A stretch of 64,000 nt of DNA from positions 4,526,001 to 4,590,000 of the forward strand of contig JAKJHU010000082.1 in the NCBI GenBank assembly GCA_022316685.1. Direction: 5' to 3'. Positions 1 to 16,000 of the stretch are shown here, one piece after another. Both the position numbers and the translations under genes were made by a program. Numbering within the stretch: position 1 is the stretch's first letter; each line of letters begins with the position of its first letter. The notes below the pieces were generated by a model that saw only the letters and a list, made by a program, of their open reading frames with translations, was not told where the DNA came from and ran no database searches. This stretch comes from Progne subis subis (taxonomy: Eukaryota; Chordata; Aves; Passeriformes; Hirundinidae).

Positions 1-2566
1 TCCATGGAACAACTGTGATAAAAAACTACTTCATAGCTTGTATTTATTAATTGCTTTTTCATTATTTGATATCTGTTGTGGTTTTCCCCACTTAAAATTG
101 TAAATTATAAAGATGAGGTTTTGAGTTTTATGCCAGTCCACTTTTGCTGAAGCAAACTGCCTGCTTTAAAAGAACTTGCTGTTCAAGGTACAAGGGAATG
201 CAAGTATTTATTTTTGTACCCATTTCTCTCTTTCCTGGAGATATAGGGTGTGCTGGGCTTCTGTCACTAGTGGGTGTTTTTTGTGAAGACAAGTTTTCTC
301 CACATTTAAGACAGTTTTCTCAACATTTTCCATAGTTACCTGATTGACATCAAGGCATGTTCTTGAGAATCCTGAGGATCTGAATGTAAATAATTCAAAG
401 TCCCTTCCTAGATACTGAACAACCATCTCAGTACTATGTAGTCAATAGTGATTTACTAGCAGAACATCACCTATTCCTTACAGAATTTTTGGTGATTTTT
501 CTTTTCATTTTATTGGCAGAACTTCAGGCTGTGTAAGCTAACAATAACAATGCCATCAGCAAATATTAATACCTACATATTTTTCTTTATCTTTTTTCAT
601 TCCTAGTTTGCTCCACTGCTTCTGTTACTATTATTATTGTATTAATGTTCAGGAAATTGAGTTCTGAATTGTGACCTACCTGTGTTAAACACTGTATTCA
701 TGTTTGTGGCCTGTCATGTGGGTCTTTGGAGGAACTTTTTGTAAGGACAAAATACACAGCAGCTGGTGATAATATTTAAAAAAAAAAAAAGGGGAGGGGG
801 CAAAACAAAACCTTCAAACATTTTTTTCATTCTTTGACACATATCTCATGGGATTTTAATGCCTGTTGTTATAAGAGACAGACCAAAAATGCTTTTTCCT
901 ATCAGCAGCTCCTCCCTCTGCCTGCCTGCCTTTCCTCCTGCCTCCTCTTCTCCAAACCAAACCCTAGTTTGGATTCTGTCTGCAACCAACCTGAATGAGG
1001 AGAAAATAGAAAGACTTCAATAGTGCCATATTTTACTAAGTATCCCCGACCATAATTCATTGTCTGGCCGCTTGTGCAGATCCTGGTCTAACGATTTTCT
1101 GTGGTTTCCTGAGGCTACAAGGCTTCCTCTCCAGCCTGGTGAAAGCTCATCTTACTGCGGTAGGACTCCTCTTGCTTCAGCAAGAATTCTGGGACGAACA
1201 TAGAACTTTAATTGGAAAATTAAGCTGGTGTCATGTCGAAATGTAGGGAGCTCAGAAGAACTGGAAGGATTGATGTGTCATAATTGGATCGAATCTGTCA
1301 GCAAAGAGAGAGCAAGTGCAGAAACTGAGGTGAGGTGAGTCGGCGTTTGCCATGAGTGACTTTCAGAGCTGGGTTGTCAGATAATGAGTGTTCTTGCCGG
1401 TGAATTGCTCCCTGGTTTGCAGCTTTTTGTCATGATAAATAAGCTTCCTCATGGCCCATTCTCCAACTTCCTCCTCTAGTGTAAGAGTAAAGTTATCCAA
1501 GATCTCATCACTAATGCTACTCTCAGTACAGCAGTAGTTTCTCAGCAGCCTTCACTCCAACACTTTACTATTTGACCAGTTTTATCTCAAACACTTTTTT
1601 TTTTAAATTGCCTGTCTGTAAATTAATCTGCATTTTAAAGCACCTGCAACAAACATTTCATCATTTGCCAATTTTGGATCTAAATTGTCTGTTCAGTTAT
1701 ACCATGGTAGATCCATAACTGATCTCCCACAGCTGTAATTGAATTCTGGTAGACTGAGTGCTGCTGCCTCTTGATCTAAGTTTGGAATGAAAAGAGGAAG
1801 AATGCAATAAATCTCCTGCTTTCATTTCTATCATGACTTCTGAACAGTTTTTCCTTTAGTGTAAGTGAAGTTACCACTAAATCAGTGACTCTAACTCTGA
1901 CTAGTGTACACATAAACCACATCCCCATTCTTTACCAGAAAACTTCTAAAATTCCCCTCTTGTTAGCACACAGAACATACTTGGAAGCCAGGCAATAGAA
2001 GCTCCAGCATTTCCACTTCTCTGGAAGTATGGTTCTCTGTGAAACCTTATTTCTGCTATTCAGGCATTTACAGAAAATGATATTTTAGACCTGTCCCTTG
2101 GGTTTGATTTTCCAGGCCAGTGCAGCATCCTGCACTTCTCCAAGCTCTCCCCATTCACTCACTCCATGGGATGTTGAACACACACTTCTCCAAGCAGTTT
2201 CCCCCAGAATTAATTTTCACTTTTTTCTTTCAGGAGTTGTTTATTGTTTCTCCCTCTGGTCAGGTCTCCAATAGCTACTTTGGTGTACACCATCGTGTGA
2301 ATCAGTCATACAGGCTGCGGGTGAACCAACAGTATGAACAATATCTCGACAAGAGCAGCAGTTTCCTTCCAAGTCTGTCAGTTGTCTGTCTGTCTGTCAA
2401 CACTCAATCATTCATTTCCTAAGCAGAAGTACTGCATCCCATCAGTTGTGATAGTCTTGACAGGGATCCTCTTGACTGCAAGTAAACCACAGTTGTATGT
2501 ATAACACCTGATTTGACTTTGAAATGTCTCAACACTGCATAGTTTGCCTTTAAATGTAACACATCG

Positions 2567-2762
2567 TAGAATCCCAGAATAGCTGGTGTAGGAAGGACCT
2601 TAAAGCCCACCTCATTCCATCCCCTGCCATGGGCAGGGACACCTTCCACTATCCCAGCTTGCTCCAAACCCTGTCCAGCCTGGCCTTGGACACTTCCAGG
2701 GGTGGGGCAGCCACAGCTTCTCCAGGCAACCTGTGCCAGAGCCTCACCTCCCTCACAGCAAC
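2567..2762 (-). mobile_element. CR1 LINE 3'-end fragment
   Basis: The plus strand reads as the reverse complement of an avian CR1 tail. It starts with a degraded tail (GTAGAATCCCAGAATAG), then GGAAGGACCTTAAAGCCCA, then CATGGGCAGGGACACCTTCCACTA and the CTTCTCCAGGCAACCTGTGCC block. It is truncated at its 5' end, as is usual for CR1, and has no coding capacity. Confidence 0.85.
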
Positions 2763-3226
2763 ATGAAAATCTAGATGTGAAAATTCACGGAGTGGGGACA
2801 GTATCCTGCCTACCTCTACCTGCTGAGAATTTCAGACCCTTTTTTGACACTTTTTCCTGAAGATAGATCCATGCTCATCTCTATATCTGCTCTGAGCCAC
2901 CTCCATTGGTGCCTGCTGCTGCACAGCCAGAACAGACCGGTGCCAGCAGGGGCAGCTGAGGCCGGATTATTTTTCAGGAAGTCCGTGAACCTGTTGGTCA
3001 CCTTCCTCTGCCAAGTGCAGGCTTTGGAAATGGAGGGTGAATCAGCGTTACCTATGTCCTGATTCCCTAGTAATGGTGATTTGCTTTCCTTAAACTTATA
3101 AGTAAGGTCCATTCTTGGGCTTTTTTTACTCATGATAAAGACTTATTTCCTATCTTTGAACCCTCCAGACAGGCATGATCTCAGAAGTTCACCTCAAATC
3201 TCCAATTAGAACAGCAAGCCTAAGTT

Positions 3227-3605
3227 TCATAGAATCACAGAATATGCTGAGTTGGAAGGCATCCATAAGGATCCAACTCCTGGCCCCCCTCAGCAATCCC
3301 ACCCTGTGCCCGAGAGCATTGTCCAAGTGCCTCTTGAGCTCTGGCAGCTTTGGTGCTGTGACATTCCCTGAGGTGCCTGTTCAGTGCCCAACCACCCTCT
3401 GGGGGAAGAACCTTTTTCTAATATCCAACCTAAACCTCCCCTGACACAACTCCATTCCCTCAGGTCCTGTCACTGGGCACCACACAGATCAGTGCCTGTC
3501 CCTCCTCCTCCCTCAAGAGGAAGTTGTAAACCTCAGCGAGGTCTCCCCTCAGTCTCCTCCAGGCTGAACAGACCAAGTGCTCCCATTGCCTGGTGACACT
3601 CCATG
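3227..3605 (-). mobile_element. CR1 LINE fragment
   Basis: It begins on the plus strand with CATAGAATCACAGAATATG, the reverse complement of the CR1 terminal repeat. It continues through the proline-rich 3' UTR-type sequence and ends around CTCCAGGCTGAACAGACC, which is the reverse of the CR1 motif 'ggtctgttcagcctggag'. The open frames across it are CR1 shadows. Confidence 0.85.
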
Positions 3606-3892
3606 CAGCTGCAGGCTATAGGTGATGGAGCAACTGCCCAAATCCTGCAGCAGCCAGCCAGGGAATGAACACCACCGTGGAGCTGATGGCTCTGTCCCTC
3701 TTTCCTCCCCAGTGAGTGAAGGAGAGATTAAGCCTGTTCACGAGCTCTTTCCTCCCTGCACACACACAACGTCTGTTGCCCACAGAAGTTTCCAGGGAAG
3801 CACAGGTTTGCTGTGCTCACGGATTGTCTGGTGTGGTGTCCCGCGCCCCAGCCCTCCGCGCCCTCCCCGTCCCCTCGCGCGCCCTGCGGCAC

Positions 3893-3942
3893 CTGTTCAG
3901 CGTCTCGTTCAGGGAGCGCAGGGAGATGCTGGCTTTCGCCAT
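3893..3942 (-). other. Candidate orphan coding exon (possible SMCO1 5' exon)
   Basis: On the minus strand a pyrimidine-rich run ends in an AG just before an ATG at 3942. The following frame reads MAKASISLRSLNETLNR and meets a possible donor (AACAG|GTGCCG) at 3892-3891. The surrounding 100 bp are CpG-rich, unlike their neighbours. SMCO1 is the human gene at this position and strand, and its start contains a similar ISLK-type coiled-coil onset. No further SMCO1 exon was found downstream, so this could be a relic, a lone exon or chance. Confidence 0.2.
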
Positions 3943-5002
3943 CTTCTTGGAGAACACCAAGAGAAGAAATAAAAGCTGCAGTGGGCTTGCTCCTCTCTCC
4001 TGTAGCTGGCAGCAACAGCAGGGACAGGGGATCCGAGTCCTGCAGGAGGTTGTTTGTTCCGAGGCTTTTTATAGCCTGTATATCCAAATATAGGTCATGG
4101 ATGCACCAACACACGTTCATGGACGTATCACACACTGAACCACACGGCCCGACCCGACCCCTTCCTCTGCCCCACTGACCCCCTGTCTCCATAGATAAAC
4201 TAACTCACAGGTAACACAAAAGGGAGCAACCACACTTTTCTTTTTTTTTTCTGCTGTGTTTTGGCTTTCATTTGCTGTTATGCCCACCAGATCATGTCTT
4301 GGGCCAAAGCCCCCTGCTGGGAAAGGCTGTACAAACAGATTGCCTTTGTTTTTTGGTTTTTTTTTTTTAATTAAAAAGGTACGAAGGTAAAATCTGATTT
4401 GGATGAGAATGAGTTGTGTTTGGTGGCAGGGAGATGCTTTGAGCAAAATCAAGACAGTTGGAATCTCTTCCATAACGGGTGGAAAGAGGCAGCACAACCA
4501 GATAATGGTTTTCTGGAGCCGGATATGTAAAAAAAGGAGATGGAAATTTTTCCATAATAATATGGGTCTGGTAACAGCCCAGCTGGTGAAATACTGCAGC
4601 ACAACCCCTCCACCAGTGCAGGAGGTCGTCAGCCAGCACTAGGAATTCAGTTCTGTGACAGGATAAGGACAGCCCAGGAAAAAAAACCCTTTTTTTAAAA
4701 TTATTTGCCCGCTTCATGGGAAGTCCAGCATGAACTGAACATGCCCAGAGATGTAGCATTTCCACTTAAGTCTTCCTACCTTCAATTTGCAAACAAAGGG
4801 AAGCTTCTAGCAAGCCAAGTTCTGCTCATTGTGTTTCAAAGTTTTGGGAAGACAGGAAGTATTTGAGTAAGGAGAAGCTGTGCCTTTGGCCCTTCATATT
4901 CCCCTTGTGATGGGGGTACAAGACACTTTTTGACACAATCTTGTGTAAGTCTGGCACTATTAGAGTGAGTCTAAGGACAAGGGAACAGTGAGAGAGAAAG
5001 CA

Positions 5003-5008
5003 TTTATT
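5003..5008 (-). terminator. WDR53: Candidate WDR53 poly(A) signal
   Basis: TTTATT on the plus strand is AATAAA in the WDR53 sense. It lies about 650 nt past the WDR53 stop codon and is the first canonical hexamer I see there. The WDR53 3' UTR would therefore cover roughly 5657 down to about 4985. This is inferred from the motif only. Confidence 0.45.
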
Positions 5009-5657
5009 AAGACAAGTGTAATAGTCCTTATTCCCTGGGATACACAACTAACTGACAGCTGACCCAGCAAACAGGTGTAACAGCTCCCCTGCTCCTTCTT
5101 TTGCTGCAGTGAAAAAGTTCAGTTGGCAACCACAGGGAAACTCGTCTGATTACTCGTTAATTGATGCACCTCTAGTCTATGCAGCTGCTGACAGGATGAT
5201 GAAAACCAGATTCCACCATGACCAGCTTAAGCCAACTGGGACACAGCTTCATGGGAAAAGTCACACAGAGCACCGCCCCAACCACACAGAGCTGAGCCAG
5301 CGACAGCCCTGCTACTGTTCAGCAGCCTCACTTAGCATTGTGGGTGTCTCCTCAGCACTAATTTTCTCCTCCAGCCTTAATTACGTCAGCTTAGCCATGA
5401 ACTAATGCTACCCCTAAATATAGAGACCCGTTTCACTTAAATTCAAGCAGCAAACTGCCAACCCTGCAAGAGACAGTGGCTGTGAACGTAACAGCCACAG
5501 AGAACCAGCACCAGGCCAGGGACATCACGAGTGCACAGCAAATCCCTACCCCTTCCCAGGGACCCAGAGGGGTTCACTGTCCAGTTCACTGTCACTGGAT
5601 GTAACTGGCTCTGAGAAGTGGTTTTGTTCCCCAGACTTCTGTAAACACCTGGGGGTC

Positions 5658-9209
<3,552 letters not shown>

Positions 9210-9889
9210 TCAGGGACGCCCCTGAAACAAACTAAAACAAGACCTGAAATGAGGTGGCTGTTGGTCTCGTTACAGCAGAAACTTATCAAGCAACAAGATC
9301 ATCCTGCGAGCTGTCTAAAACTCCAGCGTCCAATTTAAAAGGGCACCTCGACAACTCAGCTCAGTACCCAAGTGGAGCCTTTCGCTCAAACAGCAACGGT
9401 ACCGGGCACAGACTGGTCTTTCCCAACCTAAATGATACAAGGAGTCTTTTTAAAATAAGTTGTACTAATTTAAAACAAGTTGCAACACAGTTAATTGCCG
9501 TTCAGAGCACACCCCCATGGCGCTCACCAACCTTAATCCTCCCTGGTGTGTCTGCCCACGGCAGCCAGTGTCACAGCACTGCTTAGGGAAGCACATCAGC
9601 AGAAAATAAATCAAAAGGCAAAAAAGGGCAGCACAAAAGTGTTGGAGGGACTGGGATACCGCAGGGGGAAGGCGAGAGGCACATGGGGTTGTGACAGTCC
9701 AGCAGCCGCCTCGCTGCCTTAAGGCCCGTGCATTTATTTAACTATTGGGCAATAAACGGCTCGTTTCTAGTGTTTTTACTTTTTTTTTTTTTTTCCCCTT
9801 TTTTACCATGTTACGTTTTCCATGTGATTTTTGTTGACCCAGATCTAAAGAGCAGCCAGAGCCCACTCATTCCATCAGAGGAATAACAC

Positions 9890-10620
9890 TACAGAGCGGG
9901 CCGACACCTTCCCCGCGGCTCGCGTCGGGGCAGATTCGCGGCCGCCGGTCCCCCGGGGCCCCAGGTGAGAGTGGTTCCCTGCCACCCCCCAGGCCCTACG
10001 GTAGCTGGGTCCGACCGACCGTCCCCCCGCGCCGGCAGGCCCGGCCCCAGGGCCGCCCCCCCGGGGCGCGGCGCTGCCGGGGCCGTCCCGGGGGGCTCGG
10101 GAAGCGCGGGGGTCTCCGCTCTCACCTCAGCTCCCCTCAGCTCCGCCGCGCTCCCCCGGGCTCCGCTCGGCTCCGCCGCCGCCCCCGCCCCCGCCGGCCC
10201 CCCGAGCCCGCCGCGCAGGCGCGGGGCGGTGCCCGCGGCCGAGATGGCGGCGCCGCGCGCCCCCGCGCCGTGAGGCCTCGGGCGGCCCCGGCCACAGCGG
10301 GCGGGCGAGGGGAGCGCGGGGGGCGATGGCGGCGGGGCCCGGCCCCGGGCCCGGCCCCGGGGCGGCCGCGGCGTCGTGGGGAGGGCCGGGCTGGCGGCTG
10401 CCGGGGCGGGTGTTGGAGCTGGTGTTCTCGTACCTGGAGCTGCGGGAGCTGCGGAGCTGCGCGCTGGTCTGTAAGCTGTGGCACCGCGTCCTGCACGGCG
10501 ACGAGAACAGCGAGGTGTGGCGCAGCCTGGCCGCCCGCTGCCTGGCCGAGGAGGCCCTGCGCACCGACATCCTCTGCAACGTGCCCACCTACAAGGGCAA
10601 GGTGAGGCCGGGACCCCCCG
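9890..10620. promoter_or_regulatory. CpG island, bidirectional WDR53/FBXO45 promoter
   Basis: This is dense GC and CpG sequence between two divergent genes, covering the FBXO45 start codon and first exon. An NRF1-like palindrome (CCGCGCAGGCGCGG) lies at 10211-10224. A YY1-like GAGATGGCGGC lies at 10241-10251. On the minus strand, CTGAG|GTGAG at 10126/10125 is a strong candidate donor for a non-coding first exon of WDR53, which would splice to the acceptor at 9222. No TATA box is evident, as expected for this promoter class. Confidence 0.8.
10244..10273 (+). other. Upstream ORF in the FBXO45 5' leader
   Basis: ATG at 10244 opens a 9-codon frame (MAAPRAPAP) ending in TGA at 10271-10273, 52 nt before the FBXO45 ATG. 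Its start resembles the N-terminus I recall for mammalian FBXO45 (MAAPAP...), but it closes at once, so the real start is 10326. The same ATG lies inside the YY1-like motif. Whether it is transcribed depends on the start site. Confidence 0.35.
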
Positions 10621-13081
10621 AGCCGCGGGGACGCCCCCCACCCCGCCGGGCCGCCCCTTCACCGCCTCCCCCGGCGCTTGGGGACATCCCCACGGCCCTC
10701 CGGCCCACCCGCCATTGGGAACGAAGGGGGCGGGAGGCTGGGGAACACGACGGGGTTTTATCTCCTGGAACCACAATGGCTTGGGTCGGAAGGGACCTTA
10801 AAGCTGCTGGGGGAAGGGGCACCTCCCACTAGACCGGGCTGCTCCTAACCCCGTCCGTCTCCCCCACCCACCTTCTCTCGCCCAGGTCCGTGCCTTCCAC
10901 CACGCCTTCAGCACCAACGACTGCTCGAGGAACGTCTACATCAAGAAGAACGGCTTCACGCTGCACCGCAACCCCATCGCGCAGAGCACGGACGGGGCGC
11001 GCACCAAGATCGGCTTCAGCGAGGGCCGGCACGCCTGGGAGGTGTGGTGGGAGGGCCCGCTGGGCACCGTGGCTGTCATCGGCATCGCCACCAAGCGCGC
11101 CGCCATGCAGTGCCAGGGCTACGTGGCCCTGCTGGGCAGCGACGACCAGAGTTGGGGCTGGAACCTGGTGGACAATAACTTGCTTCATAACGGGGAGGTG
11201 AACGGCAGCTTCCCCCAGTGCAATAACGCGCCCAAATACCAGGTGAGGGGGCTTGGCGTGGGCTGGGGGGGTGCTGGCTATCCCTCGCTGTCCTGGCTGG
11301 CTGCTGCATTGCTCCTAAGAGGCCCTCGAAGGTCTCTTTGCCTTCCCTGCAGAAGGCAAAAGATTCCACCTTGTGCGCCTTTCCCCCCCTTCATTTACTT
11401 CTTCTGCAGGCTGCACCTGTCTGGTGTTCAGTGCACCTGACCCTGCGCTGTTTCCACACTTTTATCTGAAACACCTGTACTGTGGGTGTCTGCTTAGACA
11501 TCGTGGTGCTTTTTGGAATAGAACCTGAAAAGACTGTTGTAGCTTTCTGAAGTAGCAACTTGCCCCACAGCAAGGTGAACGTCTGAGGGCTTGTACCCCT
11601 TTGTTGTCTGCCAGGGTGAGCTGAAGTTAGTGCTTAGGTGGGAGTCTTCCTGCAAAAACCTGCAGGAGTGCTGATTGCTGCTGCTTTGCTCATTGGCCAC
11701 CTTCCCACGGGTGACATCCCTTATCTGGGATCTGATGTTCAGATAACTTCAGGGTATTAAAGAGCAGAGGCCACGCCAGCCACCTTTTTGTCCTTACAGA
11801 AGTGCTTATCTTGTCGTTCTGCCTGTTCGCACGACTGCCTTTTCACTACTGGATTTGCCTGTGTTACAATTTAAACTGGATCATTGTCATTTCCATCTCA
11901 TAGTCAGAGAATGGGTTAGAAAGGACTTTAAAACTAATCCACCCAGTGCTGTGGCTTTGTACTGGCTTACATTTCACTTGGGGGTGAAGATCTGTGTAGT
12001 ACCTTGAATCTGATACTCCTGAATTTTGTGTGAAAGTTCTAATGGGTGATCCTTTGGTGTATTTTGTGTTTATTAAGACGTGTGCAGTGATCTGCTCGTA
12101 GAAAATGTGCTTAAAGGAAACATGTGTGTGTTAGTGTCGGCTGGAAGAAATTCCCAGTGCTAGGGCTGGCTGGAGAAGAGTCAGGAGTTTGTGTCGTGTC
12201 TGTTGTGCCAGTGGCTGTTCTCTGGAACTTGATGTCTGAAATAATGTGTGCTGGATAAATGCAGAGAGCTCTGGGCCTACCTGGATCCAAGGCTCCTCCT
12301 GTGGTCAGTGTTGGTTTCACTTGTGTGTATGTGTGTATATATATTTTTAGGGTTTTCATTTTACATTTTGTACTGAAATTTCCTTTTACCTTGGTGAGGG
12401 AACACCTCTGTCAGTAACAGCACCTGCATATTAGTCTATTCTGGGGTTTTTTGTAGGTGGCCCTTGCCTTTCTTAACTCCATTGTCTTTAAAAATGCTCC
12501 TCACAGAGCAGTTCTGCTCAGCGATAGCAGGAGCTGAGCACAGAGTTCAGGTAACTTGGAGCCCAAATTGCACGGATTCCAAAGCTCTGCAGTATTTCCA
12601 AAGCACACAGCACGTGGTGCCTGCTCTCAGTGCTCTCACAGGTTCATATGGGAAGGGTCGTGGTTATTATCATAAGCAGCTGGTGGATGCGGGCTGTACT
12701 CAGCTACAGCCTGAGAGATACTCAGGATCGTGGTGAAATTGAAAAAATTCCCATCATAAGAGCGATCAATCGTGAGACACAGCCCTGCTTTGAAATTCTC
12801 TTCTGCATTACGCTTTGCATTATTTTTGTTTCCATCTGAACATGCTGGCTCTTTCTGTGTGTTATTTTTACTCCCCCTCCTGTCTCTGTTTCCAGATAGG
12901 TGAAAGGATTCGAGTTATCCTGGACATGGAAGACAAAACATTAGCGTTTGAGAGGGGCTATGAGTTCCTGGGAGTTGCCTTCAGAGGACTGCCAAAAGTT
13001 TGCCTGTATCCAGCAGTGTCTGCTGTGTATGGTAACACAGAAGTGACTTTGGTCTACCTGGGAAAGCCTCTGGATGGATGA
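10326..13081 (+). CDS. FBXO45: F-box/SPRY domain-containing protein 1 (FBXO45), three coding exons
   Basis: Exons are 10326-10601, 10886-11242 and 12896-13081, all joined in phase 0 with GT-AG borders (GGCAAG|GTGAGG, TACCAG|GTGAGG, TTTCCAG|ATAGG). They encode 272 aa; human is 286 as I recall. Residues 1-23 are a Gly/Pro/Ala leader that differs from mammals. Residues about 24-72 are the F-box ([16 protein letters not shown]...CALVCKLW). Residues about 95-270 are the SPRY domain, which reads almost identical to human through the [13 protein letters not shown] block and the C-terminal [13 protein letters not shown]45 pairs with SKP1 and the RING protein MYCBP2/PAM in an atypical ubiquitin ligase acting in synapse and axon biology. 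Intron 1 (284 nt) contains a short CR1 fragment. Confidence 0.98.
10770..10852 (-). mobile_element. Short CR1 fragment in FBXO45 intron 1
   Basis: GGCTTGGGTCGGAAGGGACC, then TTAAAGCTGCTGGGG and CACCTCCCACTAGACC, read as the reverse complement of a CR1 terminal segment. It sits between the FBXO45 donor at 10602 and acceptor at 10885, so the intron tolerated the insertion. Confidence 0.7.
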
Positions 13082-16000
13082 CATGGATTGTTTCGCTGGG
13101 ACGTCGAGATGTGGATGTTTGGGAGGAGAAATCTGCATGTTGGTTAGAGGGAAAAGTGTATTAGAGGAAAAGACAACGAAAAAGTGTGGGCGTGTGTCCG
13201 AGAGCCATCGAGGGAACCACATGGAGTCTGGAAACGGAGGACCAGCTGTACTTCAGAAATTGTGTTACATTTCCTCTTTCTACCAGGCCAGAAAAATCCT
13301 CAGGGCTGCAGTTGATTGAGTGGGAAGCTGACACATGCATGTTGCAACAGATTTTATTGCTAAAATGGCAGTGTGACCTCCAACATTTAAGAAAGGACTT
13401 CATACGAAAATGCTTGAGGAAATTACCCTGGGATTTGTAAGTGGCGTGTTTTGTGAGAGACTCCCATTTCCAAACTGCTTGTTCCTTCCTTTCCTCCTTG
13501 GGGCCAGCGTGGGGGCTGGAGCAGAGCGGGGCTTTGGGGGTTTTTAGTGTCCTGACAGGCACGGTCTGTGCAACTGCCCTTCTCTGGTATAACCATACAA
13601 CACATGTGCAGCTATTTTTAAGTGTATTTTAAGGATTGTATATAAAGAAAACGTTGAAAAGAACAGTTAAAAGAAAGGGTTTGCTTTATTCTAACTGGGA
13701 CAGAATTTCTTAAAGGGGAAAAAAAAAATCACACACTCCCCCCCCCCGGCACCAGAACACACACCTGGGACAGGTGTACAGCCTTCATGTCAGTGCAGTT
13801 CTGTTGTAATGTGGAGTGCGGTGCTACTTTGGGTTGTTCCCTGTGAAAGTTTCCGTGGCTTCAGTGCCAGGTTTGTTCTCTGTAGGAAACAGAAACGTTT
13901 TCCCCGTGAGTTTCCTTTCACCAGAACTTGCGCTCCCCTCGGGGAAGGAAGGCTGAGCACAGCCCTGAACTTGCCTTCCTCTCCACGTCAAAAATGCCAC
14001 CTTCTCAGAGCATTCTCTCACTTGCTAATAATCACTGGTGTGAGATGTCTCAACATAATGTGGAAGGAGCACTGGGCTTCTGCAACCAGACCTTACTTTC
14101 AGCTTCAGTGGCTTTATAAAGCTTTAAGGCTTGCCTGAGCCTTTCTTGACTGAATCAAATCCCCCAGTACCCCAACATTCACCTGCCCAGGACTAGTACA
14201 TCTCACACCAGCCTTTTGATGGGGGTTCTGGATCACAGTCAATGTTTGTGCTCTTCACTGATTTTCTCAAAGCCATGTCCAGACCCCCCAGCTGTGTCCA
14301 TGCACTGGCCTGTGCAGGCTGGGAAGCTGCCAGGTGTAGAGAGGAGGGAATTCCTGGTGAAACCACTTTCCTGTGAGGCTGGAAGGTCTGCAGGGAGCCC
14401 TAGGAGGGCCCTTTAACAGGGCAGGGAGGCTGTGAGCCCCATGGCTGGCTCATGGCTGGTTTCATGCTGGTTGGCATCTCCCAGAGCTGCCTGGGCTGTT
14501 TCAGAGCTGCTTTTTGGAGAGGGAGAAGGAAATGTTTATACAACCTCTCAAAACCCCCCCTTTGTTTTGTTTTGTTTTGTGTTGGAGAATGTGAGTTGCT
14601 TTGTATCAGACACTGGCAATTCTCTGAGCATGGAGGAAAGAGGAATTCCTCTTGGACTGTTGCTTATCCCTCTCCCTGTTCCTCAAGGGGCTTTGCCTTG
14701 GAGTGCTTTTGGCCAGGCAGATCACAAGGTTCTGCCCTGGAACTGTGTAAGTTGTTACCATTCAAAGGATTTAAAAGTATTTATTTGTTTTGTGTGTTCG
14801 TTGCTGGAAGGCAAATCAAGGTCTGTTCCTCTTGCTGCAGCAGACAGAATGTGCTGTGTGCAGTGGAGGTGTTTTAGGTGGTGCTGAGATCAGCCAAATG
14901 AAGGATGTGGGATGGGCATCCGAGTACCTCCCGGACAAATCTGTTACAGGCATTGATTGTACTGGACTGTAAAGTGTCTGCAGAGCAGAACCGTGGAGCA
15001 CAGAGTTGGGGATAAAGGAAACAAAACCCTGCCCAGTTTAGGAAAATGAACAGTCCCCAGGATGAATGTATTCTCAGTGCAGTCCTGAAAGACGCAACCT
15101 CTGCGGTTGTCCATGATCCAGTTAGAGGCAAGGAAACCCTGAGAATTCCGAGGAGTTTTAATCACAAATTCAGATTGATTCCCATTCTTCAGACTGCATC
15201 TTGCCCTCTAAATAATTTCCCTCTAAATCAGAAGTGCTGAAAGTTGAACATTCCTTAAGGGTGGGTTTGGGTGGACTCACTTGTGTAAGATTATAACTTA
15301 TTCCTGGAGACCAATGCTGGCTGTACAAAATATTAAAATAAACTCTGCTATCATTCAGAAGGATCTGTCGGTGTGGACTGTTGGAATGGCATCTGCAGAA
15401 TCCCACAGATGGGAAGAAGGGAGTTGCAGTTTGGTTCTCCAAGAGGACAGAGGCACTGGGGCTGTGTGATCTGCTGTGTGACTGCTGGGGAAAAAAAGAG
15501 TGAGTGGTTGAGGAAGGCTTGGAAACTCAGGGATCTGATAGCTGTGCTTGGGAAATTGCCTCCTGTGAAACAGGGAGTCTCACTTGTGGCTCTGGGAAAG
15601 GCATTCCTGCCTTTGGAGTTGGGGTGCCGTGGTCACTGCCCCGCTGCTGCACCAGGGGGTCTCCTTCCCCCTCAGCTTCCTGCTGTGTCCTTAGCTTTCC
15701 CTATGGAAGTTCAATATTTCACGGTGCTTTTAGGAAGAAGTATTGTGGTTTTGTGCTCCAAGCACTTTCTAAACTCTCTGCACCGAGAGTTTGCTTTTGA
15801 GCAGTAAATCTTGGCTAACACCTCCTTGAGGAGCAGAGAGGTTTGGTGCTGGCTGGCAAAGAAGGCAGAGTAGGTTTTTTCAGCCTGAGGTACCTCAGGA
15901 TCAGCTGAGCAATTGTTTGGGGTATTTTTCCTGCCCTGACAAGGGATTTAAGGGCTTTGGTCAGGGGGAGCATCAGGTGTTCACAGCCCCCATAACAGAA

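Larger units (their letters stand above)
1..5002. other. Left flank, no confident gene
   Basis: This stretch lies 3' of WDR53, where RNF168 and SMCO1 sit in the human order. It is ordinary AT-rich DNA with A/T runs near 778-790, 1595 and 4360. It also holds two minus-oriented CR1 fragments (2567-2762, 3227-3605) and one isolated CpG-rich patch at about 3838-3945, listed separately. Open frames such as 2816-3133 on the minus strand overlap frames of similar length on the other strand and match no family I know. I found no RNF168 RING motif in either strand. Confidence 0.55.

Noticed and set aside
1115..1201. 28-codon minus-strand frame (MFVPEFLLKQEESYRSK...)
   Set aside because: It looks protein-like in composition but is too short and has no family match or splice partner.
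2816..3133. 105-codon minus-strand open frame
   Set aside because: It matches nothing I know in RNF168 or SMCO1 and is overlapped by a 72-codon frame on the other strand.
9889..10776. 295-codon minus-strand open frame over the FBXO45 CpG island
   Set aside because: Pro/Ala/Gly/Arg-rich translation of a CpG island antisense to FBXO45 exon 1. Stops are rare in such DNA.
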